Source: Sapria himalayana (lineage: Eukaryota > Streptophyta > Magnoliopsida > Malpighiales > Rafflesiaceae). From it: a stretch of 64,000 nt of DNA. The notes beneath the pieces are model-generated. The model saw only the letters and a list, made by a program, of their open reading frames with translations. It searched no databases and was not told the origin of the DNA. Shown here piece after piece: positions 62,736-64,000 of this stretch (the first letter of the stretch is position 1; every line of letters begins with the position of its first letter). The DNA lies in the NCBI GenBank assembly GCA_029783825.1, contig JAREIK010002410.1, positions 174,209 to 238,208 of the forward strand, given 5' to 3'. Position numbers and translations under genes: made by a program.

Positions 62736-63230
62736 TGCTGTTGCTGCTGCTCCCGTTGCCGCTCCTACCCATACTGCCATTGTTGCTGTCGCTGCCACTC
62801 CTACCCCTACTGCCATTGCTGCTATCGCTTCCACTCCTGCCACTACTATCATTGTAGTATTATGTGTACATATATACAGAGTACATATATATTTAGTGTA
62901 TATGTACATAAAATAATGCAGAATTATATGTATGTATATATTGACTATATACGTACGTATATACCACATTTGTTGTAGTTCCTACTACTCCCACTATCAT
63001 TGTAGCCCCTGTCACTGCTGCCACTGCCGTTGCAGCTGCTACCGGTGCTGCCATCACTGTCGGTGCAGTCGGTGCTGCGGCTGCTGCCGGTGCTGCCTCC
63101 ACTACAGCCGCTGCCGTTGCTGCCATTGTAGCCGGTGCTACCGCCGATGCTGACGCCACCACTAATGCTGCCACTGCCTCGGCTGCCTCGCCTGCCTTTG
63201 CTGCTGTCGCCGCAGATGCGGCTATCGCTT
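62736..63230. repeat. Degenerate GCT/GCC triplet arrays, copy 4 (two blocks)
   Basis: Blocks at 62736-62852 and 62968-63230 are separated by a short palindromic minisatellite stretch (about 62853-62967). Both blocks begin at the conserved TACC-TCATT or TACC-ACATT junction. All frames across them are low complexity. Confidence 0.83.
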
Positions 63231-63534
63231 CTGATAATAGGCTTTTACATACCTATAATAGGCTAAAACTCAATTCCAAAAAATTCGGAGAAACACAAAT
63301 ATATTCACAGATAAATAAAAACAGTTAATATAGACTTGAAAACCACAAATTAAAATTGATTGTCATACAGTTTAAACAAAAATTTAATTAAATAATTTAA
63401 TATTTTTAAATTAAATTCTATAAAAATAGAAACTATAAATGAACTTTTAAATTAAACAAAAAAAATTCATTTAATAACTTATTCTAATATAATATTTTAA
63501 ATAAGTAAAACAAAAAAAATAACAAAAAATATGT

Positions 63535-63800
63535 TACATCTTATTAATCAATGTACCCACCGATTGTGCATAAAGTATAATCAATCCACGCATTTACATT
63601 GATTTCTCTCCCTCTGCTCCTCCGATCTCCAACTTTCTGTTGTGAAAAAGCTGTCCAAGTCACAGTTTGTCATATCTATTGAAAAATCTCTTCACTTATA
63701 CGAGCTTCGTATGGGAAACAATGCGGTACCATATTTGTAAGAAATTTAAACCATTCAATCAAATTAAAATAAATAAAAAAACTTATGTTTTGATAAATAT
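63535..63800 (+). repeat. 240-bp module, copy 7
   Basis: Same landmarks as copy 2, including CGGTACCATATTTGTAAG, and the same linker sequence upstream (ACATACCTATAATAGGC at 63248). Confidence 0.84.
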
Positions 63801-63839
63801 ATATTACTACTCATACATATAGTACTATAGTATATAAAC

Positions 63840-64000
63840 TACATATAGATAGAGATAAACATAGATTCATTTGTTCATATATACTAGCATAGATTCATTA
63901 ATATGCGTGTAGGTAGGTAGATAGATGACATATTGATAGACATATAGATTCATTTGTTCATAGTATATAAACATTGATAGAGATAAACATAGATAGATGA
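63840..64000 (+). repeat. Start of another GATA-like tract at the window edge
   Basis: Contains a duplicated phrase ATAGATTCATTTGTTCATA (about 63861 and 63945) and GATAGAGATAAACATAGAT (about 63848 and 63976), mixed with GATAGATA. It occupies the position that the GATA core has in the 23133-33361 element. Confidence 0.7.

Larger units (their letters stand above)
61638..64000 (+). mobile_element. CACTA family B element, left arm, running off the window
   Basis: It starts CACTACAAGAAAAATCCC at 61638, inserted in a 240-bp module of the preceding copy. The order (terminus to about 62070, 240-bp module, minisatellite, triplet array, linker, 240-bp module, minisatellite) is that of 23133-25440 in direct orientation. 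Its other end lies beyond 64000. Confidence 0.82.

Overview
The window reads as AT-rich, repeat-dominated nuclear DNA of a flowering plant. The support is a plant LINE with a CCHC-like zf-RVT and RNase H tail, Copia elements primed by initiator-Met tRNA, a BED-finger hAT transposase with a GC-rich end, CACTA-type termini (CACTACAAGAAAAA), and decayed copies of a plant endoplasmin (HSP90B/SHEPHERD) and a plant alcohol dehydrogenase-like gene. I found no intact host gene, no rRNA or tRNA gene, and nothing bacterial. The species cannot be named from this sequence.

Layout. 1-4057 is a LINE fragment with its 3' tail. 4058-9813 is a GATA/GACA array that continues at 34343-37943; between the halves sits a Copia element (9814-34337) flanked by a perfect AGATA duplication. 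The Copia is itself split by CACTA-type DNA (15507-33361), whose distal part (23133-33361) is a very large imperfect inverted repeat with another GATA array at its centre. 37944-40800 is a second copy of the CACTA terminus seen at 15507. 41510-42350 is a reverse-strand Copia gag/PBS remnant. 42351-48343 is another GATA array split by a hAT element (43763-46815). 48344-49740 is a third, decayed CACTA terminus. 49795-52904 is an unprocessed HSP90B pseudogene and 53884-54543 an ADH-like pseudogene. 55791-59134 is a segmentally duplicated CTAT array (GATA on the other strand). 59135-61637 and 61638-64000 are two more copies of the inverted-repeat element's arms, the second inserted into the first.

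GATA/GACA-type arrays make up roughly 29% of the window (about 18.6 kb). They behave as landing sites: a Copia, a hAT and several CACTA ends lie inside or exactly at the edges of arrays. The CTAT strand of such an array is open in all three frames (Ser-Ile-Tyr-Leu), so the many long open frames there are artefacts.

The most unusual object is the modular CACTA-like family represented at 23133-33361, 59135-61637 and 61638-64000. It carries CACTA ends, subterminal boxes related to TAGCGACGGA and CCCTAGCTAA, a recurring module of about 240 bp, a minisatellite of self-complementary 23-bp units, and degenerate GCT/GCC/ACT triplet arrays, with one short GC-rich open frame kept in two copies. No transposase was recognised in it, so it is probably non-autonomous.
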